From Cavia porcellus (Eukaryota > Chordata > Mammalia > Rodentia > Caviidae), in contig NW_026947496.1 of NCBI RefSeq assembly GCF_034190915.1, positions 30,252,001-30,316,000 of the forward strand: 64,000 bases of DNA. The letters run 5' to 3'. A program made the translations under genes and the position numbers. How positions within the stretch are numbered: the first letter of the stretch is position 1; each line of letters starts with the position of its first letter. Shown piece after piece: positions 47,341-57,957 of this stretch. Below the pieces are notes generated by a model. It saw only the letters and a list, made by a program, of their open reading frames with translations, did no database searches and was not told where the DNA came from.

Positions 47341-48670
47341 ACTGAGACACACTCCTCCTCATAGTGATGTTCCTTATGATTTGTAAAGTCAGGGATAAAT
47401 TTGTTGAAAAGAAAAAATCTTTGGATAATATACTGATTAGCACTCTGAGTCTAATTATAGAACATTATACCTGTAGTGGGAAAATTTGGGGCTTTCTAAA
47501 TAAGTAAACATGGACAAAGCAAGCTGGTTTCTACAGAAATGTCGCCACTTATCTTTTATAAAGCAGCATGTTTTTAGACCAAGATTCTCTTGCTTTATCA
47601 GAAACAGAGAAGCAAACCTAAACCCAGGCAAACAATGTCTATGGCCAGTTTTTAAAGATAATTTCTTAATTCTCTCTCTCTTTTTTTTTTTTTTTTTTTT
47701 TTTTTTTGTCTTTTTGAGACGGGGTCACGCTATGCAGTTCAGGCTGGCCTTAAGCTCACTTTGTAGCCGAGGCTCGTCTCAAACTCGCAACAATCCTCCC
47801 ACCTCAGCCTCTTGAGTGCTGGGATTACAGGTGTGAGCCACCACATCAGGCAATTTCTGAATTCTCTTTACAGAGTTCTCACTTTACATGAGATAGCATT
47901 AATAGTTCTCAGTTCAGTATAAATACTGTTTTGAATTTCTAATTAGTACTAAGAAAAGAAAGTAAAGAATGAGTACCATACCATATCCATTTATGTAAAA
48001 CAAAAATGTTTTAATCTTTTTGAAAAGCTCATCAAATATACATCAACTATCAGTTTTAATTGACATTATACTTATTGCACAATTGTCACTTGTTTATTTT
48101 TATTACATGAAAATATAGGTATTGCTGCTTAAATTTAGGTAACCTGATACTAGCAGTTGTGATAATTAACAAATTGAACGCCTACTTTGATTCAATAGTT
48201 CATTTGTTTTCATGTTTGCATTTCTTTTGCTTGTTTAAAATTCACCTCACTTATGTTGAGATGTCTGGCAAGTCTTTGCAAATGTATGAACAGACCAAGG
48301 TTAGTAAACATACCTAAACTCATAGAACAGCAAGGATTATGATGGCCTACAAACACTGTACACCTCAATGTACACATACTGTTATGGATAATCTTTGGAT
48401 ACTCTGAAAAGCAAAAGGTAATTCAGCATGTTTTGAGGGTTTTTGCTTTTTTCTAAGTCATTTAAAACCATTCTCGGGTGATAAGACTAGTTTTCTGAGT
48501 TGTCTTGCTCTATGTCTGATTTGTTCAGATGTAGTCTTTTAGTTGCTGTGGTTCTAAAACTTAACAGCTGGTGTTCTAAAAGGAATGTGGGAATGTTAAA
48601 ATGACTGCAATTTTGCAAACATTTTAATGCTGTTTTCCGCATTTAACTTTCATTCCGTTTTAACTTTCTT
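47341..48670. other. AT-rich DNA between ESCO2 retrocopy and ZNF exon
   Basis: Part of this (47341-47680 and 47855 onward) may be 3' UTR of the retrocopy, whose parent mRNA has a long 3' UTR, but I cannot confirm it. A B1 sits at 47683-47852. No other gene is seen. Confidence 0.35.
47683..47852 (-). repeat. B1 SINE, minus strand
   Basis: A T-run, then gagacggggtcacgctatgcagttcaggctggcc..., ctttgtagccgaggctcgtctc, and cagcctcttgagtgctggg: a reversed B1 with the internal duplication and a 29-nt T tract (poly(A) of the minus strand). Confidence 0.9.
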
Positions 48671-48674
48671 TTAT

Positions 48675-49437
48675 TTAAAAATTTTTATTATTAACAGTAT
48701 TTTTTGTTTGTTTTTTATCAGTGTGAGTTCTTTCATGTCTTTTACAGTGACTACGTGTGCCAAAAGCTTTCCCACATTGCTTACATACATAAGGTTTCTC
48801 CCCAGTGTGAATTCTTTTATGATTTTGACAATTAAATTGTGTGCCAAAAGCTTTCCCACAATGCTTACACACATACGGTTTTACCCCAGTGTGAATTCTT
48901 TCATGCTTTTGACAATTAAACTGTGTGCCAAAAGCTTTCCCACAGTGCTTACATATATAGGGTTTCACCACAGTGTGAGTCCTTTCATGTCTTTTACAAT
49001 CACTCTGTCTGCTAAAAGCTTTCCCACATTGTTTGCATACATAGGAATTCTCCCTAGTTTCTCCTCTTCCAAGTTCACAGAATGAAAAGTTACTAGCTAA
49101 GGATTCTTCACTGTCCTTACACAGTGAATGTTTTTCTCCATTGTGTGCTCTTTCATGTATCTGAACATCATGGTGAGAATCAAAACCTTTTCCACTTTGC
49201 ATAGGTACATGTGTATCCACTTTACTACCACGTGTTTCTCGGATTTGAACACAGTTCAGTGTACCGGTGGCTTTCGCTTCTTGCTTATACTCAGCAGGCT
49301 TCTCTTGTATGTTAGCTCTTTTGGTGAAATCAGAGTAGAATTGTTCACAATGCTTATATTCGCGGGCTTTCTCTCCAGGAGTTGTCTTAGCACGCTTCTG
49401 AAAGTACTGGAATTCAGTGAAGGCCTCCTCACGTTTG
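48675..49437 (-). CDS. C2H2 zinc-finger exon of a KRAB-ZNF gene (last exon)
   Basis: The terminal exon of a KRAB zinc-finger protein, open for 254 codons from a strong splice acceptor (an 18-nt T tract, then GTCTAACTGTAG, ending 49438) to a stop at 48675-48677. It begins in phase 2: the first base completes a codon started in the previous exon, then KREEAFTEF follows. The first ~130 residues are degenerate finger remnants and spacer. Then four perfect C2H2 fingers, 28 residues apart, lie at 49043-48723, starting YVCKQC, YICKHC, YVCKHC and YVCKQC, with linkers TVVKP, TGVKP and TGEKP. Recognition positions (-1,2,3,6) read R,S,D,R; T,F,N,K; T,F,N,N; T,S,H,R. In all four the usual helix Leu is Cys. 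The array is short for a KRAB-ZNF. Such proteins are nuclear DNA-binding repressors. The phase mismatch with the upstream exon (see 51521-51582) casts doubt on whether a full protein is made. Confidence 0.78.
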
Positions 49438-49539
49438 CTACAGTTAGACAAAAAAAAAAAAAAAAAAATTTCTTCAGATGGATAGCATTATTCATATTGA
49501 TACAATTTTTTTACCTCTTCACTTCTGCAAAAGAAATAA

Positions 49540-49985
49540 ATATGGATTCATGGACTGTGGAGGAAAAGAACCAGTCCCGTCGGGAGAAGATCCCAACCCG
49601 GATACCAGCGCCATGCGCATGTTGCTACCAGCTTGCAGAGAGCCAGACCCAAGCCTCTCTCCGTGAGTCAGCGCCATCTGCAGACTGTGGAGGGAGAAAA
49701 CCACGACCTGCAGGAAAGAGATCCCCCTTCATTGTTTTGTTTTATTGTTACTATTTATCCTGTTGTGTTTGATTTTTAATATGTCTGAAGGTCATATCTG
49801 CAGCTGTTTTGAAAACAACAATGGCATTGCAGTAACTATTGTTGATTTCAAAAGGTTTGGAAAACCTGTATCCCTTATTCTGGTTTATTTTGATTGACTT
49901 TCTTCTGTGTTATTTTCCTTGTTTTTTTTTTTTTTTTTCGTCAAAAAAAAAAAAAAAAAAAAGAAAAAGAAACAAACAAACAAAT
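49540..49985 (+). mobile_element. Composite non-coding retroelement, copy 1
   Basis: The 5' part is GC-rich with repeated units beginning tcatggactgtggagg (~49546), agcgccatgcgcatg (~49609) and agcgccatctgcagac (~49671), about 63-65 bp apart. The 3' part is T-rich L1-type 3' UTR (gtttgatttttaatatgtctg, cagctgttttgaaaacaac) ending in a poly(A)-like stretch. Possible imperfect duplication aaataaatatg / aaacaaatatg at the ends. No ORF. It lies in the intron between the KRAB and zinc-finger exons, antisense to that gene. Related copies are at 53199-54029 and 56290-56905. Confidence 0.6.
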
Positions 49986-50169
49986 ATGACAACTATAAAT
50001 CACATTTGAAAGTGTCTTTATATTAATGATTGATCAAGAGATCTGGTGTCTGACCCTAGGAATATTTGATCATGATTTCAGTCTACACTTTGGATGATAG
50101 CTTGGAAACTGCTTTTACCCAACAGCAGTATTTATTTGAATATTTATAGTTGAGATGTTTGTAATATGT

Positions 50170-50960
50170 AACACTTTTTTCCATTTTGAGGAATATCTAT
50201 TTATATCTAATCTATAATTTATGCTATATATTGCCTCTTTCATTCTACAGCCTCCTTCCATTGAAAACCTTCACCTATTTCCTGTTGTCTCTCTTCTTAA
50301 TGCCTTTTATCTTTTCTGCTATTTCTTCTTTATTTTATGCCTTCATTTATAGTTTTGAGTTTTTCATGTAAAATACAACATGTGATTCTGAGATTGCTGT
50401 GTGTCACTCATTTCAATTAATATTATGGCTTAATATCCATCTTTTTTTGGGACAAATGACATTATTTTATTCCTCTTTTTGACCAAATACTGTTCCACTT
50501 CATACACATAAAACATTGTTTTCAGTGCTAGAGACTGAACTCAGAGAATTAGCAGCGAGGTACACCCCCAAGTTATTTAATTTCATTTTGAGACAGTCTT
50601 ATCAGTTACTAAGTTGCCTGGGCTGAGAAAGTATGTATGATCTTACTGGCTCAGCTTCTCAGAATGCTAGGATTGCAAGCAGGCATCAGCATTCCCAAAC
50701 TATCTGATATTTCCTTAATGCCCACATTTGTGAATTGTCGTCTAGGCTTTTTCAGATCATAGCTGCTACAAACATGGCTAGGTATGTATCCCTGTAATAT
50801 GACCACTTAATTTTGTGGAGAATGTATCCGGGAAAATATATGCAATAGAATTAAATTTGTAGTTTTACTTTTTTAAGGAAACTATATGTATTTCCAAAGC
50901 TGTTATACTGAAATGCCATTAACAGCAACAACATAAGAAGGTGCATTCTAATATTTTGAA
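50170..50960 (-). mobile_element. L1 3' end with nested B4, minus strand
   Basis: A reversed L1 3' UTR/ORF2 end (ttttttccattttgagg... gtatccctgtaatatgacc). A B4-type SINE (gctagagactgaactcagag... ggctcagcttctcagaatgc) interrupts it at 50520-50705. It lies in the intron of the KRAB-ZNF gene. Confidence 0.55.
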
Positions 50961-51520
50961 ACTTTAATGGACTAAGTAATTGGAGGACTGCTTAAAAACA
51001 ACTAGTATCATAATATTCATTTAGATTTTGAGTACTTCCACAGGGTTAGCAATTTGCAAATACTCAAAGTGTGTTTATACCATATTTCAAAACACATAGC
51101 ATTCCTTGCATAATTTATTTCATATGAAAGTGATCTTTAAAACATACTTACATGTACACACAATTAGGTATCTTGAATGTGACTCCCAGTCTAAACACAA
51201 AATTTGCTTCATGCACACCTCTAATCTATTGTTAAACACAATTTTATACACTTTCACATCTTGAACATAGAAAATACTTGCTTATTCTGATATACTACAT
51301 AATGTCAAATGTGATATAATGCCAGTACACCCTAAACTTCATACACTGTAATATTTTGAATATTCAATTGTTGGTATACACTCACCATATAGGTATCTTT
51401 GAAGAAATTTTGTGAAATTCAAGCAATATTAACATAGTCACACTTGTACTATATGTTACTTTCAATAATTTTGCTCACACCCTGACAATTAAGGGACATA
51501 TTTATGGGATTGTAAATTAC

Positions 51521-51582
51521 CTTAGATTTTCTCCTGCAACTTTTGTACTCATCTTCAATTTTTTGGTCATTCCAGTTTCTTT
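51521..51582 (-). CDS. Second KRAB exon (KRAB b-like) of the ZNF gene
   Basis: A 62-nt exon between acceptor CTATAACTGTAG (ending 51583) and donor AAG/GTAATT (starting 51520). Read in the phase delivered by the KRAB-A exon it encodes ERNWNDQKIEDEYKSCRRKSK, which is the W-x-D-Q-x-I-E-D-x-Y-K motif of this KRAB-ZNF subfamily. From memory, related human genes have 61 nt here. The extra base (an A in GGAGAAAATC) makes the exon end in phase 0, whereas the zinc-finger exon starts in phase 2; joined as annotated the next codons are CAA ACG TGA, a stop. This is a frame break, a recent pseudogenising change, or a sequencing error. Confidence 0.72.
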
Positions 51583-51768
51583 CTACAGTTATAGAAACAT
51601 AAATGTAAATGATGAGTCACTAGGTACATAAAAATTAACAGATTCCAGTTAGATTCTTGGTACAATGTGCCAATGGCTGGAATAGTCATAAAAATGTTTC
51701 CATTTTCCAATGAAGAAAACTGCACTGATACACAACAGCCAATGATTTTGTAAATGAGACAATGATTA

Positions 51769-51903
<135 letters not shown>

Positions 51904-52254
51904 CTATAGCATCAAACATGTGATTTCCAAAATGAAGAGTGAACGACACAATAACATGAAGCATCTTCAGCCTACTCATAAAAAGCTGAAATGAGGCTGA
52001 ATTATCAAAACCTTTACTTCATGTTTTGTTCATCAATCACTTATTCTAATGCAAATGGATGTCTTACACAGGAATTTTTATTCTAGGATAGAATTCATTG
52101 GTAAAGCAATAACAGAATGTAGTCATTAGTTCTTCTCCTTGTTAACCCCAGCTCATTTTTACATTGTCTCTGAAGCATAGCTTATACAGGGCACTTACCA
52201 GGTCAACATACAAATGAAAAAGTACAGTAGATAAAAATATAAAGAATTTCTCTG
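51904..52254. other. KRAB-ZNF intron side, nothing recognised
   Basis: AT-rich; presumably the intron upstream of the KRAB-A exon. No exon or repeat identified. Confidence 0.35.
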
Positions 52255-52433
52255 ACAGATCATTGATCTGCAACTAGACGAAAGAAGCAAAAGGAATAAA
52301 GATAGGAAAGGAAGAAATTACAGTATCATTTTTTGCAGATGAAATAATAATCTACATAGAAGATCAAAAAAACCCTAACAAAAGACTTCTTGATTTAATA
52401 ACCAGAATCAGTAGCACAGCTGGGCAAAGTTAA

Positions 52434-52791
52434 TGTTATGGTTTATGTTTAGATGGCCCCTCCAAGCCTCATGTAATTGCGGAAACAGCTTAATCTAGCA
52501 TTGGTGATTGGTTCATTTTCTAGTGCTGGGATTGGTGGTGCGAGTACTGCACCCACACGGGGGCAGAGCTGACATACAATGTAAGGGAGGTAAGGAAGTG
52601 TGCTGTTTCTTTTGCTCTGTTCACTGTTGGTCTTTGTGGTGGCATGAACAGCTGCCCTGCTATGCCATCCTGCCTTGGAGCCAGCTGAGTATGGCCTGAA
52701 ATCCTCCAAACTGTAAGAAATAAACCTTCTCTTGCTTCACTTTGGGCATCAGATATTTTGCCTCAACAATGAGAGAAAAGTAACTAAGACA
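52434..52791 (+). mobile_element. Solo LTR, MaLR type, with 5-bp target duplication
   Basis: A 358-bp LTR beginning TGTTATGGTTTATG and ending GTAACTAAGACA. It is flanked by the perfect 5-bp duplication gttaa at 52429-52433 and 52792-52796. An AATAAA signal (gaaataaaccttctc) is near 52718. The style is that of ERVL-MaLR LTRs. No internal genes. Confidence 0.85.
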
Positions 52792-52841
52792 GTTAACAAT
52801 CAAAAATCAATAGCATTTCTGTACATAAATAACAAACTCAC

Positions 52842-52938
52842 GGGGCTGGGGATTTAGCTCAGCGGCATAAGCGCCTGCCTTGCAAGCAGGCAGTCATGAG
52901 TTCGATCCCCAGTACCGAAAAAAAAAAAAAAAAGACAA
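52842..52938 (+). repeat. ID SINE, close to consensus
   Basis: ggggctggggatttagctc, agcggcataagcgcctgcc, GAGTTCGATCCC and poly(A). It is among the least diverged copies here and is nested in L1 ORF2. A duplication (aaataacaaactcac / aaaaataacagacct) is only approximate. Confidence 0.93.
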
Positions 52939-53198
52939 AAAAATAAAAATAACAGACCTGAGGTAAATGGAACAGATTAGAATATGTGGAAGCAACTGGA
53001 AACATGCTCAGTGACCTGATCTTTGAAAAATGGGTCAAACAGCTTCACTGGAAGAAACAGTCTTTTTAAAAATGGTGCTAGAAAACCTGGATGTCACACA
53101 CCAAACACTAAAAAACAGATTCATGCTTATCACCATGCAGTGAACTAAAATCAAAATGGATCAAAGATCTAAATATTAAAACAGAAACTCTAACTCTG

Positions 53199-54029
53199 GA
53201 ATTGGCGCCATGTTTGGGCCACTGTGGGGGGGGGGGGGACAGCCAGATGTCAGCCTTTTCCTATGAGTTAGCGCCATTCACAGACTGCAGGGAAAGAAAA
53301 CAAGAAGTCACCAAGAAGCAAGCTCTCCTTGTGAATCAGCGTCATGCATGGGCTGCTGGGAAGAGAGCAAGATGCCAGCTCCTTCTGGCACACAGACTTG
53401 GAATCAAAAGAACCAACTCCACCACCGCTCTAAACAGCCAGCTAATCCAGAGAACACAGGTACAATGATAGCTACTAAGGTAAAATATAATTTACTGCTT
53501 GAAGTGTTTAGTGTTTCATTGGCTTCGCATGTCTAAGGCCAGGAGTCTGATGATCTATTCAGAGGATAACAACATGCAATGTAGCATCCATGGGGGATCT
53601 CCTTCTGAAGATGGTAGCCATTGATAATTCCTTCCGATATTGCTTTGAAATCCTGTATCATTTTCATTGTTTTGTTAGGTTGGGTTTTATTCTGTTTTGT
53701 TTTGTTTGATTTTATTATATCTGATGGCATGGACAGCTATTTCAAAAGTAGCAAGATATATTATGGCAACCATTTTAGATTTACTATTATCTTGTTTTGA
53801 AATCCTTTATTGCATTCATTGTTTTGTTTTATTGGTTTTGTTCTGTTTGATTTTTACTATGTCTGCAAGTATAAGCAGCTATTTTGAAGACAAGAGGCAC
53901 TATGGTAACCATTCTTGATTTCCTATTGTTTTGAAGTCCTACTGTTTTGTTTTAATTGGCTTTATTCTGTTTTACTTAGCTTGGCTTTATTCTCTTTAAA
54001 ATAAAAATGTTTTAAATTTTTTTTAAAAG
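53199..54029 (+). mobile_element. Composite non-coding retroelement, copy 2 (with target duplication)
   Basis: Inserted in L1 ORF2. It is flanked by the perfect 11-bp duplication ctctaactctg at 53188-53198 and 54030-54040. The 5' part holds three related GC-rich units starting ggcgccatgtttggg (53204), agcgccattcacagac (~53271) and agcgtcatgcatggg (~53338), about 67 bp apart. The 3' part holds about three T-rich units with catggacagctatttc / gtataagcagctatttt, ttatggcaacca / ctatggtaacca and cttgttttgaaatcc / ttgttttgaagtcc, ending AATAAAAATG and an A/T-rich tail. The T-rich units resemble the HAL1-like 3' UTR (cagacagctattcc, ~21790). No ORF. Confidence 0.75.
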
Positions 54030-54845
54030 CTCTAACTCTGCTGGAAGATGGAACACTTGAAGACATAGGTGTAGGCAAAGAGCTCAAGAACAAAACTCCA
54101 ATTACATGAGAAATGCTATGAAGAATCAACAACTGGGATCTCATCTTATTAGAAAGCTTTTTCACAGTAAAATAAATCACCAGAAGAGGCAAAAGACAAC
54201 CCACAGAGTGGGAAAAATTTTTGCTAGCTGTTCTTCAAAAGGCTAATATCTAGAACATATAAAGAACTTATGTGCATGCATATTTTTAGCAGCATGATTT
54301 GTAATAGCTAAATCTTGGAAACAACCCAAATGTCCATCAACTGAGGAATGAATAAAAAAGATGTAGTCTTTTTATACAATGTAGTACTACTCAGTTATAA
54401 AGAAGGATCAACTCAAGACTTTTATAGGTAAATGGATGCAACTCAAGACCATACGCATTAGTGAAATAAATCAGACCCACCTGTGTAAGCATCACACTGT
54501 CTCCCTACTGTTAAAAAACTGACAGAGTAAATAAGATCCAAAATATACAACAGATGTGAAAGTGAAAGAAGAAATTGCTTAAAAGGAAAGAACAACTGGG
54601 ATGAGGGAAAGGAGAAAAGAAAGAAGGGAAAAGATAATATGTGATACATAATTATACAACTAACCTCTATTAGTTCATCAGAAAGAATGGTTGTGCTTTC
54701 ATTGCTTGATCATGTTTTCGTGTCTATATTTGCAAGCTGAGCAACTACTTTGAAGCTAACAATACAAATATATTAACCATTGTTGATCTCCTATTACATT
54801 GCTTTGAAATTCTGTATCTTTTTTATTTTAAAAGAAATTTTTAAA

Positions 54846-55795
54846 ATCAGAAAAGAACCAGATTCCCCCAAATTCAAAGACCCAATTTAAAAATGGGTAT
54901 CTGAAATGAATAGACACTTCTCAGAAGAATTACAAGTGGCAAATAAGTATTTGAAAAATGTTCAACATCACTGGTCATTTGACAGATGCAAATGAAAACC
55001 ACACTCAGGTTCCATCTCATTCCAGAAAGAATGGCTATCATCAAGAAATCAAGCAATATCAAGGGTTGACGGGTAATGTGGAAAAAAGAGCCCTTCTCCA
55101 GTGTTGGTGGAAGTGTAGACATGTGCAACTACTGTGGAAATCAGTGTGGAGAATCTCCAAAACTTAGGATTAGAGGTCCCATTTGAATCAGCTATTGCTA
55201 TATTAGTATCTTCTCAAAAGAATTAAAAACATTATAATAGTGATATATGTGAACTCAGGTTTATAGAAGCACAGTTTGCAATAGTTAAAGCTTAGAAACA
55301 ATCCAAACACCCATCAACTGATGAATGTATAGAAAAAATGTGGTTTTTTTAATATGATGATTACTCAGTGATAAAAAAGAAAAAGCTTGAGACATTTACA
55401 GCTAAATAGATGAGACCATATTAGTAAGTAAAGTAAACTGGGCACACATGTCTGAGAAATAATATTGCATTATCTCTCTGGTGTGAGAAATGGAAAGTAC
55501 AAATAAGAACCAAAATATATAACAGACATTATGAAAGAGGCAGAAACTGTTCAAAAGGAAAAAGGAATAAGGGAAAGGGGATTGAAAGAAGGAAAAATAC
55601 AAAAATGATTAAAAATATAAAATAGAAACAAAGATTTGTGAATAAGGAAAGAGGAGCTGAAGGGAAGGGGGGGGGGAATGGAGAAAACCTGAGGAATCCA
55701 AATATATCATGTACAGATGTAAATTCTCTACAATGAATGTGATTGTTATGTATACCTATTTATATCAATAAAATTAATTAAATTTCAAAAATCTA
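54846..55795 (+). mobile_element. Second L1 3' end (ORF2 end + 3' UTR)
   Basis: A separate L1 copy: tcaaagacccaatttaaaaat, cagtgttggtggaagtgtag, caactgatgaatgtatag, and a 3' UTR ending near tcaataaaattaattaaattt. It repeats the ORF2 end already present at 54200-54540, so it is an independent insertion. Confidence 0.75.
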
Positions 55796-55814
55796 ATAAA
55801 GAGGCTTTTTATAT

Positions 55815-55960
55815 TTCTTTTTGAGACAGGATGTCACTATGCAGTTCAGGTTGAACGTCCACTTACTTTGTAGCCCAGGCTGGTCTCGAACTTGCTGCAA
55901 TCCTCTTGCCTCAGCCTCCTGAGTGCCCAGATTATAGGCATGAGTTACCACTTCCAGCAG
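55815..55960 (-). repeat. B1 SINE, minus strand
   Basis: A reversed B1 (gagacaggatgtcactatgc... ctttgtagcccaggctggtc... gcctcagcctcctgagtgcc). Confidence 0.88.
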
Positions 55961-56008
55961 AACGATTTCTTTTAGCAACTTATTATTTAGGTAGTTGATC
56001 CTTAATTT

Positions 56009-56085
56009 TTTTTTTCACTACTGGGGATTGAACTGATGACCTTGCACTTGCTACGCTTATGCAGCTGAGCTAAATCCCCAGCCCT
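56009..56085 (-). repeat. ID SINE, minus strand, with target-site duplication
   Basis: A reversed ID with a shortened body (ctggggattgaactgatgac... gcagctgagctaaatcccc). The 15-bp duplication gttgatccttaattt / gttggtccttaattt is at 55994-56008 and 56086-56100. Confidence 0.87.
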
Positions 56086-56289
56086 GTTGGTCCTTAATTT
56101 CTCTGCTTGTATTTAGACAACATATTGAAACATCAATGTGGCTTCATAGACAAAAACTTAACTGAACACTAAGAAAAGTTAATGAATGATGATTTAAAAT
56201 GCTAATAAAGTATTAGTTTTTAAATTTTTTAAAAAAGTATTACAGTTTTTATAGGAGAATGTCTAATTAAAGTAAATTAAGAAACACAT

Positions 56290-56905
56290 GTCATCTTACA
56301 GCTCAGGGATATGAAGAAGTCACCTGTAGCAGATAAAAAAAGTTTCTGGATCATGCAGGACTGGGGAGAGAAACAACACAGGAAGCCAATTCACTCTTTC
56401 TGTGAGCCAGCTGGTACTCAGGCTGAGACAAGGGCGCCACCCTATGTCACCCCCTGTACCCAACCAGCTGATTTTGGAGGATCACAGGCTGAGTTGATAG
56501 CACCTGAGATACAAAAACACTTAATTCTTGTATTGTTCGATTGACTTTGCAGGCCTAAGCCGGTAGTCTGAGCATTTATTTAAAGGTTAACAATATGCAG
56601 TATAGCAACTATGAAGGATTTCCTGTCTTGGTTTTGAAATCCAATATTGTTCTATTTTGTTTTGTACCATTTTATTGTTTTGTTTTCTTCAATCTTATGT
56701 TTTGATTCGTTTTATCCTGTTCTGTTTTGTTTGGTTTTATTATGTCTGATGGGATGGGCAGCAATTTAGAAGATAACAAGAGGCATTATGGTAGCCACTG
56801 TTGACTTTCTGTTATCCTGTTTTGAAATCTTGTATATCTCACTGTTTTGTTTGGATTGGCTTTATTGTGTTTGTTTGTTTTTATTCTCTTTAAAATAAAA
56901 ATTTT
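56290..56905 (+). mobile_element. Composite non-coding retroelement, copy 3
   Basis: Its 5' part (56300-56520) is GC-richer and more diverged, without clear unit structure. From 56520 it follows copy 2 closely (gattgactttgcaggcctaag versus cattggcttcgcatgtctaa; aacaatatgcagtatagcaac; gtctgatgggatgggcagc; ggcattatggtagcc) and ends in the same ttctctttaaaataaaaat tail. No duplication was found at its ends. Confidence 0.6.
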
Positions 56906-57689
56906 AAAAGTTTCTAATATAGCTTATCGGACAAAAATTAAGAAATAGATACAATCAAAACATAATAGGTATAAGAAACAATATTTTACAAAATTAACAG
57001 TCACCAACAATAAAAGTAAATATTAAAGAATAGTTTTTCTCACACTAAAATCACACCTTTGATCTGTCAAAAATTATGTTTACAAAATAAAAGAGAGTAT
57101 GAATGTAGAAGAGTAAACAAAAGCCAACACGTGTTCTTTATAGAAAAAATCCATTTTGCCTAGAAGAGAAGAATTGGTTTTAAAATGAAAATATTATATG
57201 GGTAAAAGAACTAGGCTCAAGACAGTCATTATATAGTATTTTGAATACAGTTAAAAGCATTGTAATTTGTGAAAAAACAATTTCTAACTTACAAAGTTGA
57301 AAAAGAAATGCTTTGCTATTAATAGAAGCAAAAGTGTAAATATGCACCTATGACATGTGAATGCAATGACCACGTTTATAAAACAGACTACATTTAAGGA
57401 AGTGTAGTTATTTGCAAGATTCACCTTGTATCAATTTTTCAAAAACTTATGTCACCTATGGAAGGAGATAACAGATCTTTCACTTTTTCTCTCAATCTGT
57501 ACCAATATTTTTATAGAAAAAAATCTTTCTCACACATCACTGTAAAGGAAAGATTTTACTACCATCTAGAAATAGTCATATACCTCCAAGCACTGATATA
57601 AATCTTTACAAAAACTTATCAACAAATTCTTTTAAAAATCTGCATCCTATTCATAGACAAAAATATTACGTAAAATTAAAATTGGATGT
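56906..57689. other. AT-rich DNA, no gene
   Basis: Nothing recognised beyond A/T-rich sequence. Confidence 0.35.
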
Positions 57690-57957
57690 ATAGGGCAAAT
57701 GTCTGTAATCTCAGTCCTTGGGAGTCAGAAGCAGATAGCTCACCACTAGTACTTAGACAGCCTGAGCTACATGAGTTCAATATCACTTGAATTAAATAGT
57801 GAAACCCTAGCCAGGCGTGGTGGCTCACGCCTGTAATCCCAGCACTCAGGAGGTTGAGGTGGGAGGATCGTTGCCGAGTCTAGGCTACAAAGTGAGCTCA
57901 AGGCCAGCCTGAACTGTATAGCGAGATTCTATCTAAAAAAAAAAAAAAAAAAAGTGA
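57690..57957 (+). repeat. Old B1 fragment followed by a young B1
   Basis: 57690-57807 is a decayed forward B1 (ctgtaatctcagtccttggg... gaaaccctag). 57808-57957 is a well-kept B1 (ggcgtggtggctcacgcctg, ctacaaagtgagctcaaggc, poly(A)) apparently inserted into the tail of the first. Confidence 0.85.

Larger units (their letters stand above)
52255..54845 (+). mobile_element. L1 ORF2 3' half, with nested elements
   Basis: L1 ORF2 pieces 52255-52433 (reverse transcriptase, FFADEIIIYIED near 52335, with the catalytic FADD changed to FADE), 52792-52841, 52939-53198 and 54030-54845 (C-terminal part and 3' UTR). Removing the LTR, the ID and the composite element rejoins them. The frame is broken. The 3' UTR at 54640-54845 has gcaagctgagcaactactttg and an A-rich end. 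Confidence 0.75.

Noticed and set aside
48627..49085. A 152-codon plus-strand open frame with repeated CAKSFPT units
   Set aside because: It is the antisense reading of the zinc-finger repeats on the minus strand; the 84-bp periodicity and zinc-binding pairs are on the minus strand.
49540..49772. A protein-coding reading of the GC-rich part of composite copy 1 (RIPAPCACCYQL)
   Set aside because: The frame is not conserved in the related copies at 53199 and 56290, so it is chance.
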